A DNA stretch of 64,000 bases, from the NCBI GenBank assembly GCA_020055645.1, contig CM034548.1, positions 41,904,296 through 41,968,295 on the forward strand, written 5' to 3'. Numbering within the stretch: the stretch's first letter is position 1; each line of letters starts with the position of its first letter. This DNA comes from Tomocerus qinae (Eukaryota > Arthropoda > Collembola > Entomobryomorpha > Tomoceridae). The position numbers and the translations under genes were made by a program. Of the stretch, positions 40,536 through 52,379 are shown in pieces. The notes beneath the pieces were generated by a model, which saw nothing but the letters and a program-made list of their open reading frames with translations, ran no database searches and was not told where the DNA came from.

Positions 40536-42035
40536 ATTCGGTTCTAAGATTAAGCCGATATCAAAAGCAATTGTTTAAATAGCGAATCAAACTGCACAGT
40601 GCACAAAGCACTACTTACCACTTGGTATGTATATAAGTGATTTAAAATGAAAAATACCACTTTTTTAAAATGTTTAAACTTGCTTTGCCAGCTACTTAAA
40701 AAACAATAAAATAATCAATAAATAAATTCGGCAACCCTATAGGTTTCTTCTTAGTGGAAAGTTACTTTCTAATTTCTAGTTGCATTATGTTCGTGGTGTA
40801 CCATTGAGCTCCTTATTGTTTTAAGGCGGCTAGGACTCAGTACCCTGAAAATTGAAATGTGGTAGGTAACGAAAAACCATTATGTCTTATGCCCCAGTTA
40901 GTTGATTTTTGATCTGACATTATTTTGGCATATCTTGAATATTTTTGTTCGCTGTTGTGAGCGGCTGTCCTTATTAAATGGTTACATCTGCTTCTGCTAC
41001 ACAGAAGGGGAAAATAAAAGATAGTTTGATCTAGTTGGTGTAGCGTACAGCCAAGAACGGCATTCCTTCGCCTTTGTTTGGCATTGCGTGCTTCCCTATC
41101 TGTACAGTTTAATGTTACTCAAGTGGAATAAAAAGAGCAATATTTCTGCTCTGGGCTAATAATTGCTCAAAGCTCTTCTGTAGTTCTCTCTCTCCCGCTT
41201 ACTCGAATTAGTCGCACTCACTGACTACAAATCCTACAAACACAAAGTCTCAATATATTGCCTTCCTCCTCTTCTTTATGCAGTGCTCAATACACTTGCA
41301 AACTCCACTAATCAAAATAATATTACATTAAAACAGCCGAAAATGCATTCGATGTATGTGTACTCCGTTTCGTTCCGGGGGATGGGAAAGTCCATCTCGA
41401 GGAACAAAAAAGCAACTCCGTTTTACAAACAAACTAAAAGAATTACAATTTTTAATAGTACAAGCATTTTTTGTGAATTTATCTTAACACTTACACTACA
41501 ATCTTAAAAATGGTATTTATAAAAATATAGCCCCAATTGGCAAATCTTTACATAACCACTTACACATATTTGTAAGTCCTCTTCGGTATGTGGTAACATT
41601 CATTCAGTTATTTAACTTAATGATGTGGAAAATTGACAAATTTTAACACAATCCGACCAATTAATTATTGTTAAACAAAAGCAAATTAATTATTCTTCAA
41701 TGGCTTCCAAGTTAATTAATATTCCTGATCAAATATCAATATCTGTAGAAAAACCTGGAAAAAGCAACTTTGGGGTGTTGACTTTATTTTAGCTACTTTT
41801 ACAATTATATAAAAAAGGCTCTTTTTTTGTTCCCTGGCAGAACGCTACGTATTTCCCTGCTTCATTCGACTCTCTTCAGCACAAATTTATTGTTTTATTG
41901 TTTGAAGTCTCTTTTCAAGCCGAAATGATGTTCTGCCTATACTTATCTCTTCCAATAAAATACTGATCTCTTTCATTCATTACTTTTTATTACTTTCTGC
42001 AGTAATCTAGTCTAGGCCGAATTAAGTTCTGCACA
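40536..42035. other. Gene-free stretch between two MITEs
   Basis: AT-rich sequence of about 1.5 kb with no recognisable gene or repeat. Short open frames (for example 41283-41507) have no visible features. Confidence 0.5.
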
Positions 42036-42043
42036 GTGCACAA

Positions 42044-42228
42044 CAAGCACGTATTTAGTAGGGGGCGGGGGGGCGCAGCGCCCCCCCTAAATCGGAGAAA
42101 AAGAGAATTTTTTTCTCAAAAATGGCCTAAAATTGCAAAATTTTTTCGCGCTTCGCGCGAATATGTCTAGTTTTTGGTATATTTTTTTGCTTCCGCCCCC
42201 CTTGAACAAATTTCTAGATACGTGCCTG
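42044..42228. mobile_element. hAT-type MITE, CAAGCACGTAT family (copy 2)
   Basis: This is a 185-bp element with inverted ends CAAGCACGTATTTAG and CTAGATACGTGCCTG. It is flanked by an exact 8-bp duplication, GTGCACAA, at 42036-42043 and 42229-42236. The interior carries a strong GC palindrome (GGGGGGGCGCAGCGCCCCCC) and a second one (TTCGCGCTTCGCGCGAA). It is highly similar to 59830-60002, suggesting recent activity. Confidence 0.92.
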
Positions 42229-42236
42229 GTGCACAA

Positions 42237-43805
42237 AATACTACTTGCCACTGCTTGGTAAGTGGTTTAAAATGAAAAATACCACCTTTGTAAAATGTTT
42301 AATGAATGTTATCATATGAATAATGAACAAGTTTAGAATCTTTAAATAAGTTAATGAATAAGTTATTTGTATACATTTAGTCAAATAAATCCATTTGTTC
42401 AATATTTAGACATATCTTGCGTTAATGCTGAACGTTCCGAATTTGTGCCAACTAAAATAAGAGGCTCTTATGACATTTCTGAGAGCCAGGCTTCTCCAAA
42501 AGTCTCTTTATTTAACAAATTAAGCATTCGTTATCGCAAAAGTATTTCAAAATCAAGCCGACTTCTATTTTTGAAATGGAACCCTGAAATTAAGAGCTTA
42601 TATTGCTCTAAGTTGTATTTGCATGTTAATAAAATCCCGTGAAGATGCTAACGAATATGATGTAAAATTGAGACCATTGTCGTGGTTCCTTCAAAGTCGA
42701 TTCCACGACATTAAAAGCTGAACTGTATATTATTTTTATTACTGCAAACTTATATAATCTACTTTCAAGATTTTATTGAATATGCACAATAATGGATACA
42801 GATACAAGAATTATCCCGATTACTAACCTTTTCGCAACCAATTACATAACAATAATACGAAGTAGAAATATTTTCTGATTTTTAACTCTATGTATGACTT
42901 TGACTCTATGAATGTGATGTAAAATCTCTACCTCCAGCCCACCAAATGAGAAACAGTGAAAATAAGTTCAATTGGAATTTAAAAAAAAACTATGTATTTA
43001 CGCAATTAAGCATCGTACAATATTGGTTGCCATTAATTGCACACTAGCAATATTTATAACAGGGTCTGGATGCTGTGACCGGCTAGTTGTATAATAATTT
43101 GAATTTTTCTTAAAGACATTGATGTCTCTTAATGCTTCTTTCATTCTACTGTATAAACGGAAATTATAAATACTCTGACGTCATAATAACTCCGCCTGAT
43201 GTTATAATATACTATTGTGTAGTGAAGTATAGTAACGCAAGCAACTGGTAACAGTTACACTCAAAAATTTGCGCGAAATTCATAATCAGTTCCGATATTA
43301 AACGAGCGGATAGTACATAATCATTTCTTGTTCCGAAACTTCTAAGTATGTTACACAAGCCATGAATATACTTCCAAATATGAAAAAATCAATGAACTAT
43401 TTCCCAGCTAAGGATAATGTAAAACAAGTAAAGGTTCAAAAATATTATAATAGAAGTACTAAATGTCCTGATGAACCAATCAATATTATAAATAAATAAA
43501 AATGACATAAAGCGGATTTTTCAAGATACAGATTTATTTACAAATTAATGCCATATTTAGAATTTTCGAATTAGAAGTAACTTCATTTTGTATAAAAATT
43601 TATTAATATTTTTTTACATGGGGACAGTCACTATTGTCCAGAAATCACATATTTTCATCATTTTAATTTTATAGGGCAAAAATAAAAATGTTTATCCTTG
43701 CGGATTTTATAAGCCATGGAATTTATAAGATTTCAGACGTTTCGAATAATTAATTTCAATTGGGATAGATATTTATGTCGTACTATTTCACTTTAATCAA
43801 AATCT
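42237..43805. other. Gene-free stretch and 3' flank of SMYD-like copy A
   Basis: Holds an unrecognised open frame (42367-42642, plus strand, 91 aa, no known motif) and a short repeated hairpin sequence at 42678-42724 that recurs inverted inside intron 3 of copy A (44406-44465). The right part should contain the 3' UTR of copy A. Confidence 0.5.
42678..42724. repeat. Short hairpin repeat (copy 1)
   Basis: The stem TGTCGTGG/CCACGACA surrounds a loop containing TTCAAAGTCGATT, followed by TTAAAAGCTGAACTG. The same loop and right flank, in reverse complement, form the repeat at 44406-44465. Confidence 0.6.
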
Positions 43806-46176
43806 TTATAATACTGTGCATCTTGTGCAACGTAGTTTTGGATTGAATAGGAAGCGAATGGACTTGAGAGCACCTTCTTCAGAAGTTTGTATTTTATTCT
43901 CAAACTTTTGCACTCGCTTTGACCAACGAATAATCTTCTGATTTAAGAGGTCCACGTCGCGTTCATACGTCGTACTGTTGCATTTCATTTTCAACCAGAC
44001 CAAACTCGACTTCAAATAGGCCACAATACGATTGGAGATTCTCAACTGGAAACATGTTGGGTGATTTCCTTGAACACATACTTTCATATCTTCAGACTTG
44101 AAAAAGTATGCTGCGTATGTACTTGCTACCATCAAATGCATGTTGTCTGCAATATAGAAAAATGTTTAAACAATAATTCCTTTTGCAAGTGGTTATGGGT
44201 GCAAGAAATAGCTAACTAAGGTCTAACGAGGATTAATTTACAATTTAGAATACGAAAATACAAAACAATTTTTTTTTGAAATTATTAAAGTTTACTTTTC
44301 TGGTCAGAAATAACGAAGATTTGAAACCAGTCTCATGCCACAGCTCAACAGGCAAAGCCAGGTTAAGTAACCGTAGGATATTTTGTAATCGATATGATTA
44401 CCTACTGTTCAGATTTTAATGCTGTGGAATCGACTTTGAAGAAACCACAGCATTAAAAGCTGAACTATAGCTGTAAGGTGTGACTGCGTGGGAGTTAATT
44501 CTGAGTATAATATACACATTGTCGTCTTCCCTTACAATGGAATTTATAAGCAAGAAGATGAAGTGGAATCGAAAATATTGAGTAGGAAAAGCAGTCATAA
44601 ACATACATGGAAATGTACGGAGATAAATAAATGGAACAAAACTTACAGACAATGTTAGATGGCATGAAATTCTCACACAATGGAAGATATCTTTTCACTC
44701 TTGTCATAATCTTTCTAAAACGATTTTTAGCGACCGCATTAGAGGAAATGAGACCGCGAGAGAAGTCCCTCCCCAGCAACCAGTGTAAAGCGCAGTGAAA
44801 CATTAAGTAATGGTTACGGTGAAGAAGGAACTTCTTCTTGACAATAAAAGTGTCTGCCAACTTCAAAGAACTGACGTCAGAATGGCCCTTACGAAGCAAT
44901 GAGTACGGGACTGGCTTGAGCATATCGGTAACTTTTCTCGCTTTGTGAGCTTCCTCCATGTAATTGCATTTATCACATTTCCAAGGGCTGTTAATCTCGA
45001 TGGGATTCGTTTGCAGCAGATAGCCTTTCTTATTCTTACATTTAGGGCACACTAAGGCTTGGAAGTATGTTCCCCCTTCAGTCTTGTCCAGGCAACGTTC
45101 GCATTTGCATATAAAATGATGGCATCTTTGAATTCGAATTTGTCGAGGGACAGTGCCAAACTGTGATTGTTTAGCATTATAAGCAATTGACAAAATGCTG
45201 CCTTTTTTGATCGGCTTTCTTGCAAAAAGGCGGATATTCCAATTCAATTCTCCACTCTGGTCCACATTTTTGACAAATGTGAACTCAACATTAGGACAAC
45301 ATGAGTTAGCAAGTAAGCTTGTGTAAAAATAGAGGGCTACACCGGCGTGTCTATATAATTGATAATTCACAAAACAATTTACTAATAAATCATTTTACCA
45401 AGTGTAGTTCCTTATTCAAAGATTATTTAAAAATTTTGTTTTTGATTCTTACTCTGTTAAATAATCATTTCCATGGCGGAATTTGAATCCATTGATTCGA
45501 AGTCTTGCCCATAGTTGAGAGGCTTCGTCGATTGTGACATTCATTTTGCAGTCCTGAGCCAAAAAGTTCCAAATTTCCTTTACATCATCTTCACATTTCT
45601 TCTGGAAAACTTCATCCGGCTCGTCATACTCAGAAGAACAAAGGTTCAAAATCTTTTTATATTTGGCAGGCTCCACGTCTTTAAGCAAAAGCGTTCGAAG
45701 GCAAATTAGCTTCCAAAAGTTTTTATTTGCAGCTCTAATGTTCAATCTTGAGAACACGTCGCACTCATAATTTTTGTGCTTTTTACTCTGTAAATAATTC
45801 ATTTTTAATTTCTCATTATATAATAAGTAAATAATACATTGAATTGGTCATTGATGATTATGGTGATCAACTACTACAAACAACAAATCACAATCATCAA
45901 TCAATAAATAGTCATTCTTACCTTGGAACATTTCATCGAGCAACAAGGCCAATTACATTTAGGGCACTTCATTGCAACATTCACTATTTTCCCGCAGCAG
46001 CCCACACAAGTAAATATCCAGTCTTCGTTATTTGAAACCTCTAATTGTGGACGTTGACATGGCGCAGAAATCAATGGAGACTCTTCCCAAACAACATCCC
46101 CGTGGTCGAAGTCCTTCTCTGATATCAGATAGCGTCCCAAATCTTCACTTTCTTCACATCTAAAACGGCTAAGCAT
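43806..46176 (-). CDS. SMYD-like SET/MYND protein, copy A (4 exons, intact)
   Basis: Member of the SMYD family (SET domain split by a MYND zinc finger), closest in style to arthropod SmydA proteins. Exons are 46176-45922, 45787-45453, 45350-44647 and 44146-43806; all phases match, giving 544 aa. The start MLSRFRCE is shared with copies B and C; upstream in-frame Met codons are not conserved. GRYL (SET part 1) is followed by the MYND finger (C57, C60, C71, C74, C79, C83, then H89 and C94 across intron 1), the SET core around residues 198-217 (LLANSCCPN), the conserved GSILSIAY tyrosine, and post-SET CKCERCLDKTEGGTY plus an extra CPKC/CDKC pair. The usual NHSCCPN is ANSCCPN here, so the two AdoMet-contacting residues are lost. 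The C-terminus CTVL is CaaX-like. Target and function are unknown; it may be catalytically weak. Confidence 0.9.
44147..44646 (-). other. SMYD-like copy A intron 3
   Basis: An intron of 500 nt with donor GTAAGT and acceptor ATATTGCAG. It contains the hairpin at 44406-44465, with arms GTTCAGATTTTAATGCTGTGG and CCACAGCATTAAAAGCTGAAC. Copies B and C have introns of 438 and 453 nt at the same place and share its acceptor-proximal sequence. Confidence 0.8.
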
Positions 46177-46722
46177 TTTGACAGTAGTTATTGATTGCAA
46201 TATATAATGTAGTTGATCATTCGCGGAACAGACCTTCAACCTTAGCACAAGTATGGATATACAGATTAAAAATTTTATCTTTCTTTTAATGGATGATGGA
46301 TTGGATAGTTGATGAAGTTAGTTTTTCACTCAGTATTTTGAAAGTCAGGAAACAATAGTGTATTTGTATTTGTAAATAATATATTATGCTTAAATACTCC
46401 AAAACGTAATTCAACGTTAGTGCCTAACTTGTCTTTTGTTGACAGTTCGAAGTGTTCTGTTCTGTCTGTCTGTCGTCTGTCACTTTTCTCACTCACCGAC
46501 TCGCCTCGCAAGCAAGTAACAACAACTAGGAAAATCAGATTGTTTTGTGAGTGTGAGATTGCTTGTGTCCGTGTCAAATAGTGCGCGCCATGCATATAAA
46601 GTTGGCGGTTGTTTACACATTCTATACATAATTTTCAAATGGTATAAAAACGTTTGTTTTTACTAATTCTTTATAGTCTATTATCTCTAATTTTGCCCTA
46701 TAATAATATCATTGGAGGAATT
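46177..46722 (-). promoter_or_regulatory. 5' flank of SMYD-like copy A with family-conserved blocks
   Basis: This region is similar to the 5' flanks of copies B, C and orphan fragment E although it is non-coding. The most conserved block is 46588-46610 (plus-strand CCATGCATATAAAGTTGGCGG), and a second contains CTAGGAAAATCAGATTG near 46527-46545. Homology to E ends near 46722. Retention of these blocks suggests either a common promoter or simply the extent of the duplicated unit. Confidence 0.6.
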
Positions 46723-48325
46723 AATTAACCACCACCGATGCTTCTATTGAATGTTAAGTATCCCATTATTTCATGTTCGGGAAAATTTAAAAATTTGGCC
46801 ATTTACATCGAAATTATGCAATCTTTATGAAGGTCGCAAGGCTTTTAAACTGACAGCTTAATTGAAAAAGATAAAGAGATAAATAATGCTTTCCATATTG
46901 TCATCTAAAAAGTGAAGTATTTTTTTTCACGATATTCCACTTCGTTCCCATTTTACAACCTCAACAGATTTTCGAATACTAAATATAACTATATATATTA
47001 TCATGTTTTCACCAAAAAGAAATGTAATTCCAAATTGGGAGAAACAAATGTCATAATATTATATTTTGTATTTTATTTTTGAGCATTTTCGAATCTCTTT
47101 GAGGGATTTTGAATCTGTTTGAGCGTTTTTAAATCTGTTTGAGCGTTTTTGAATCTGTTCGAGCAATTTCGAATCCTTTTCTCCATATATTGAACTATTA
47201 TGGCCACAGAAATGGACTACTGAAATGAGCTTTAAACGTGTAAAACTAAAACTGCCGAACGGAGTGGGTGGATGACAGATAAATCACGTATTAGAAGGGT
47301 AGCCCCTCAAATCTACAGATAAAGTGGATTTCTTTGTCAAAGAAGATTAAAAATCATTATTTTTTGTTTTTCTGCGGTGAAAATGGTAAAAATCATAAAT
47401 ATCTTGTTTTTACCGATATGGTGTTCTAATTTGTTTGCTTTATGCAATATTCATTTTTAGAAATTAGCATCCCCTAGAACTAATTTCTAGATATGCCCTT
47501 GCGTATATATTTAGTATACCAGCAATGCCTTCTGGTACATGAGTCATAAGTCCCTTTGGAAAATTTCTTTTCCGGTTTGGCAAACACAAAACAAATAATA
47601 TTTCAAATACATTTTCAACTTGTGGTTATCGCCCCTTGCAATATTATACCGGTAACTGGCTGAAACGTAGCACGTACAGTGTGCTAGAAAATGTTGAATT
47701 ATGTAATAGCTGCTTTAAAACATAAAGAAAGTAGATGCATTAGTCGGACCCGGAATTTCAATAACGCCTTTTATATAGAGGATGATGATGCCTAAACATT
47801 TAATTAAATTTTTTGTCAACCACTTTCTCTAAATATTTGCATAGTATTAGGAGTAGAAATAGATTACTCAACTTGTATAAGTTGTATAGGGAAAAATTTC
47901 ACTCTGCTTTATATACCTATAAATGCAATGCAAGTGCGTAATAATTAAGTTTTTTAATGTCTACCTTATCAGCAAGATTCACGGAAAGTTAATTAATCGC
48001 AAAAATTATATACCTATTTAATTCTTTGTATTATATCTGCACTATATAGTTAACGCCTTTTGTTGATAAATTGTGTTCCGTGTACGTTTATGTATGTTTG
48101 GTATCCCCGAATTTCACAATTTCTCTCCAATATCCAATACGCATGGGTGCCTAGGTCGGAATAAACACAAAAAGGTGGGTGAAATATGTCAGCTCTAAAT
48201 AAATTAATTTTGTAAAAGGTGTAAACGGTAAATTGTTATAAGCCTATAGTGTATATATTTTATTATATCTAATTAGCCTCATCTTAAATATCTTTCGTAG
48301 AATTCATTAATACAAACGTGATGCA
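46723..48325. other. Gene-free stretch with a short tandem repeat
   Basis: AT-rich with no recognised gene. Around 47081-47180 is an imperfect tandem repeat of about 21 nt (unit near TTTGAGCGTTTTTGAATCTG, about four to five copies). Confidence 0.6.
47081..47180. repeat. Tandem repeat, about 21-nt unit
   Basis: Successive units read GAATCTCTTTGAGGGATTTT, GAATCTGTTTGAGCGTTTTT, AAATCTGTTTGAGCGTTTTT, GAATCTGTTCGAGCAATTTC. Unit drift indicates an old array. Confidence 0.75.
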
Positions 48326-48327
48326 TA

Positions 48328-49198
48328 CCGTAATAATCGATATAATTCCCCGCATCGAAATAGTTCCCCTACAGGAGAACTATATCGATTTTCCCCCGTA
48401 AATGTCAGCCTTTGAAACTATAATTTTCCCCGTTTCGAAATAATTCCCCGGTCATAATTTAGGGCATTTGGTACGTGTGTACTAAAACATATGTATTTAC
48501 AGTTTAAGTACAGGTGTACTAACAGTAAGTACATGTGTACTAAAAGAGAAAGGAAGCAATATAAATATATTCAGAAAAAATTGCTGGTGTAGGACAGTTT
48601 CAAATGTCACTTGAGTGAGTCCACTAAGGACTGACTCCAGTGGAATGACTCCATCCAGGCACAATACAATGAATGGGTGACAACACCTGGAAGCATTGAA
48701 TTAACCAAAGGAGGAAACCCTAAGCCACCCCCATTGCTTATTGTCTGCAATTGGATCATCGAAGCCTGGGATAACATTCCTAAAGATGTAATAAAAAATT
48801 CGTTTTATTCTTGCGGAATTCTTAATGCCGTGGATGGAAGTGAGGATCATTTGATCACCGCCTTTAAACCAGGCAAAGATTGCAGTGAAGGACTAGAAAT
48901 GTTAAAGCAGTGCAATCAATTTTCACAAATGGAACAGCCATTGATTAACGAGGATGACATTTTGCTGCCCTCGGACGATGAGGATATGGATGTGTACCTA
49001 TCACGGAACCTATGGAAGCATTACTGTCCTCTGACGAAGAAAATTTAATTACATTTTAATAAAACTTTAAAATTTTTTTTAAATAATGCATTGATACTCT
49101 AATAAATCTTGACTTTCCGGGGAATTATTTCGATTTTTCTTGCACAAAAGATGGCCATGAAACTATAATTCCCCGAGGTATTAATTCGATTATTACAA
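48328..49198 (+). mobile_element. pogo-like DNA transposon, internally deleted
   Basis: An 871-bp element bounded by TA on both sides. The left end CCGTAATAATCGATATAATT mirrors the right end (reverse complement TTGTAATAATCGAATTAATA). A second inner pair of inverted motifs, TCGAAATAATTCCCCGG, lies near 48430-48453 and 49115-49135. TA targets, inverted ends and a fragment of a pogo/Tigger-type transposase (next entry) place it in the Tc1/mariner/pogo superfamily. It lacks the helix-turn-helix and most of the DDE core, so it is non-autonomous. It abuts the 3' end of SMYD-like copy B. Confidence 0.8.
48638..49048 (+). pseudogene. Transposase C-terminal fragment, pogo/Tigger-like
   Basis: An open reading frame without a proper start; homology seems to begin near QAQYNEWV (about 48659). 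The segment IVCNWIIEAWDNIPKDVIKN, followed by SFYSCGILNAVDGSEDHLI, matches the conserved tail of pogo-type DDE transposases ('W..IP...I..SF...GI.NA.DG.ED'). It is followed by an acidic stretch (EDDILLPSDDEDMD), also usual in this family. The upstream catalytic domain is missing and an in-frame stop precedes the fragment, so it is not functional. It lies inside the 48328-49198 element. Confidence 0.75.
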
Positions 49199-49260
49199 TA
49201 ATGGATAATGGATATTAATGGACATTATTACAATAACCTATTTCACTTTAATCAAAATCT

Positions 49261-51551
49261 TTATAATACTGTGCATCTTGTGCAACGTAGTTTTGGATTG
49301 AATAGGAAGCGAATGGACTTGAGAGCACCTTCTTCAGAAGTTTGTATTTTATTCTCAAACTTTTGCACTCGCTTTGACCAGCGAATAATCTTCTGATTTA
49401 AGAGGTCCACGTCGCGTTCATACGTCGAACTGTTACATTTCATTTTCAACCAGACCAAACTCGACTTCAAATAGGCCACAATACGATTGGAGATTCTCAA
49501 CTTGAAACATGTTGGGTGATTTCCTTGAACACATACTTTCATATCTTCAGACTTGAAAAAGTATGCTGCGTATGTACTTGCTACCATCAAATGCATGTTG
49601 TCTGCAATATAGAAAAACGTTTAAGTAAAAAGTCCTTTTCGCAAGTTTGTATGGTGTAGAAAAATAGCTAACTGAGGCCAAACGAGGATTAATTTACAAT
49701 TTATAGAATACAACAAATTTAACATTTTTATGTTAAGTTATTAAAGTTTTCTTTTATAGTCAGAAATAACGGGACTAGAAACCATTCTCATGTCACAGGT
49801 CAAAACAGGCAAAGTCAGGCTAAAGAACCGTAAGATTTGTTGTAACCGATACGATTACCTAGCTGTAGTGATTGCGTGGGAGTTAATTCAGAGTATATTA
49901 TTAGTATATTATACTCTTACAATGGAATTTATAAGCAACAAGATGAAGTGGAATCGAAAACATTGTGTTGAAAAATTCGAGAAGCAGTAGTAAACATACA
50001 TGGAAATGTAGGAAGATAAATAAATGAAACAAAACTTACAGACAATTTTACTTGGCATGAAATTCTCACTCAACGGAAGATATCTTTTTACTCTTGTCAT
50101 GATCGTTATAAAGCGATTTTTACTGTTCGCATCAGAGGAAATGAGATCGCGAGAGAAGTCGCTTCCGAGGAGCCAGTGCAGAGCGCATTGAAACATTAAG
50201 AAATGGTTTTTGTGAAGAAGATCCTTCTGTTCGACAATAAAAGTGTCTGCCAACTTCAACGAACTAGTGTCAGATTGGCTCTTACGAAGCAATGAGTACG
50301 GGCCTGGCTTGAGCAAATCGGTAATTTTTCTCGCTTTGTGAGCTTCCATCATGTGATTGCATTTATCACATTTCCAAGGGCTGTTAATCTCGATGGGATT
50401 CGTTTGCAGAAGATAGCCTTTCTTATTCTTACATTTAGGGCACACTAAGGCTTGGAAGTATGTTCCCCCTTCAGTCTTGTCCAGGCAACGCTCGCATTTG
50501 CAAATAAAGTGATGACATCTTTGAATTCGAATTTGTCTGGTAATAGTTCCAAACTGAGGTTGTTTAGCATTATAAGCAATTGACAAAATACGGCCCTTTT
50601 TGATCGGTTCTCTTGCAGAAAGGCGGATATTCCAATTCACGTCTCCACTCTGGTCCACATTTTTGACAAATGTAAACTCAACATTAGGACAACATGAGTT
50701 AGACAGTAGGCTGCTGTAGAAATAGAGGGCTACACCGGCGTGTCTTTATAATTCACAATACAATTTAAACATTAAAAAATGATCTTAGTAAATATAATTC
50801 CTAAGCCAAAAGGAATTGAATATTTTTGTTTTTGATCCTTACTCTGTGGAATGATCGTTTCCGTGGCGGAATTTAAATACATTGATTCGAAGTTTTGCCC
50901 ATAATTGAGAGGCTTCCTCCATTGAGACATTCATTTTGCAGTCCTCAGCTAAAAATTTCCAAATGATCTTTACATCATCTTCACATTTCTTCTGGAAAAC
51001 TTCATCCGGCTCAAAGTCAGAAGAACAAAGATCCAAGTACTTTTCATATTTGTCAGGCTCCACGTCTTTAAGCAAAAGCGTTCTAAGGCAAATTAGCTTC
51101 CAAAAGTTTTCTAGAGCAGCTGTAATGCCTAATCTGGAGAAGACGTCGCACTCATAATTTTTGTGCTTTTTACTCTGTAGTAAAATAAATTCAATTTTAA
51201 TTTCTCTTTATGTAATAAGTAAAAATTAAATTGAATTGGTCATTTATGATCAACTGCTTATCACAATCGCATCAATCAACAAATAGTCATTCTTACCTTG
51301 GAACATTTCATCGAGCAACAAGGCCAATTACATTTAGGGCACTTCATTGCAGCATTCTCTATTTTTCCGAAGCAGCCCACACAAGTAAATATCCAATCTT
51401 CGTTACTTGCATATTGTAATTGTGGACGTTGACATGGTGCAGAAATCAATGGAGACTCTTCCCAAACAACATCCCCGTGATCAAAGTCCTTTTCAGATAC
51501 TAAATATCGTCCCAAATCTTCACTTTGTTCACATCTAAAACGGCTAAGCAT
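49261..51551 (-). CDS. SMYD-like SET/MYND protein, copy B (4 exons, intact)
   Basis: Tandem paralogue of copy A on the same strand. Exons are 51551-51297, 51174-50843, 50743-50040 and 49601-49261; phases match those of A exactly, giving 543 aa. MLSRFRCEQ starts the protein. The MYND cysteines, KNYEC, SNSCCPN (for NHSCCPN), SIAY tyrosine, CKCERCLDKTEGGTY and terminal CTVL are all present. Exon 4 is almost identical to that of A (two amino-acid changes in 111, about four base changes), while the second half of exon 3 differs much more. The exon 3 acceptor (TTATAAAG) is weaker than in A or C. The native 3' flank is cut off by the pogo-like element about 60 nt after the stop. Function is unknown; it is likely the same type of protein as A. 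Confidence 0.89.
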
Positions 51552-51840
51552 TTTGACAATAGTTATTGAATGAGATCTAATAGTTAATCATTCACGGAAC
51601 ACAAGTATGAAGATTAAAACTTTAATGTCAATGCATTGGCTATGGTTGATGAATGATAACTGATAACGTTAGTTTCACTGTTGTGTCTGTCACTTTCCTC
51701 GGTCGCCTCTCTCTCAGGTAGCAAAGCAACCTAGGAAAATCAGATTGCTTGGTAGCATTGCTGATTGCTTGTTGTGTCCGTGTCGAGGTGGTGTGGAGCA
51801 ATACGGTGGGCACCATACACACAAAATTAGCGGTTATATT
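51552..51840 (-). promoter_or_regulatory. 5' flank of SMYD-like copy B with conserved blocks
   Basis: Shares the family blocks CTAGGAAAATCAGATTGC (near 51731-51750) and ACCATACACACAAAATTAGC followed by GGTT (51812-51835) with copies A, C and E. Homology to the family stops near 51840, where unrelated repeat sequence (51872-51987) begins. Confidence 0.6.
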
Positions 51841-51871
51841 TCATATACTCGGGAGTGCATGCGTTGACGTA

Positions 51872-51987
51872 GCGTTGACGCTGTAACCTCGTGGATTACC
51901 CGTTACAGACTGAGTACTCATAATAGTCAAAGTTATGGGAATGAAACCTGCGCGCCGGATGGCAGGCTATCACGTGCCCTCTAATCC
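51872..51987 (+). repeat. Dispersed repeat R (copy 1)
   Basis: About 116 bp, starting GCGTTGACGCTGTAACCTCG and containing GTGGATTACCC, GAGTACTCATAAT and GATGGCAGG, ending CCCTCTAATCC. The reverse complement of the same sequence is at 57586-57702. Both copies sit next to SMYD promoter-type sequence. Confidence 0.75.
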
Positions 51988-52379
51988 ATTGAAACAATCC
52001 TAGAATTCCATTCCAATATTTAAGTCCCTATTTTCTTGACATCTAAAACGGCTGAGCATTTTGAGAAAATATTATTATTGATAGCAGTATAATCGTTGAT
52101 CATTGACGGAACACTGGGAACACAAGTGAGCAATGTAAGCAAAACTTTAATGTCAATCCGTTGGCCAGTTGATGAAGTCAGTTTCACTGATGACTGAAGT
52201 CAGTATTATCAAGATCACGAAACAATAATGTATTTTTGTAAATTAATAAATTATACTCAAGGAGGCGCGGTAGTGCACAAAGTGGCAGGCTTTCCATGGG
52301 TTTTCCTACTCAAGGAAATCAAGGATAAGTCACCTAATTTTCAATCAATCTGGGGATAGTTAGTCTCAAAATGTAGACT

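Noticed and set aside
42367-42642. Open frame of 91 aa near a MITE
   Set aside because: No motif, no splice partner and no recognisable family; kept only as part of a gene-free stretch.
46176-46248. Upstream in-frame Met codons before exon 1 of SMYD-like copy A
   Set aside because: The extra 24 residues are absent from B and C, whose frames start at MLSRFRCE; the shared Met at 46176 is the better start.
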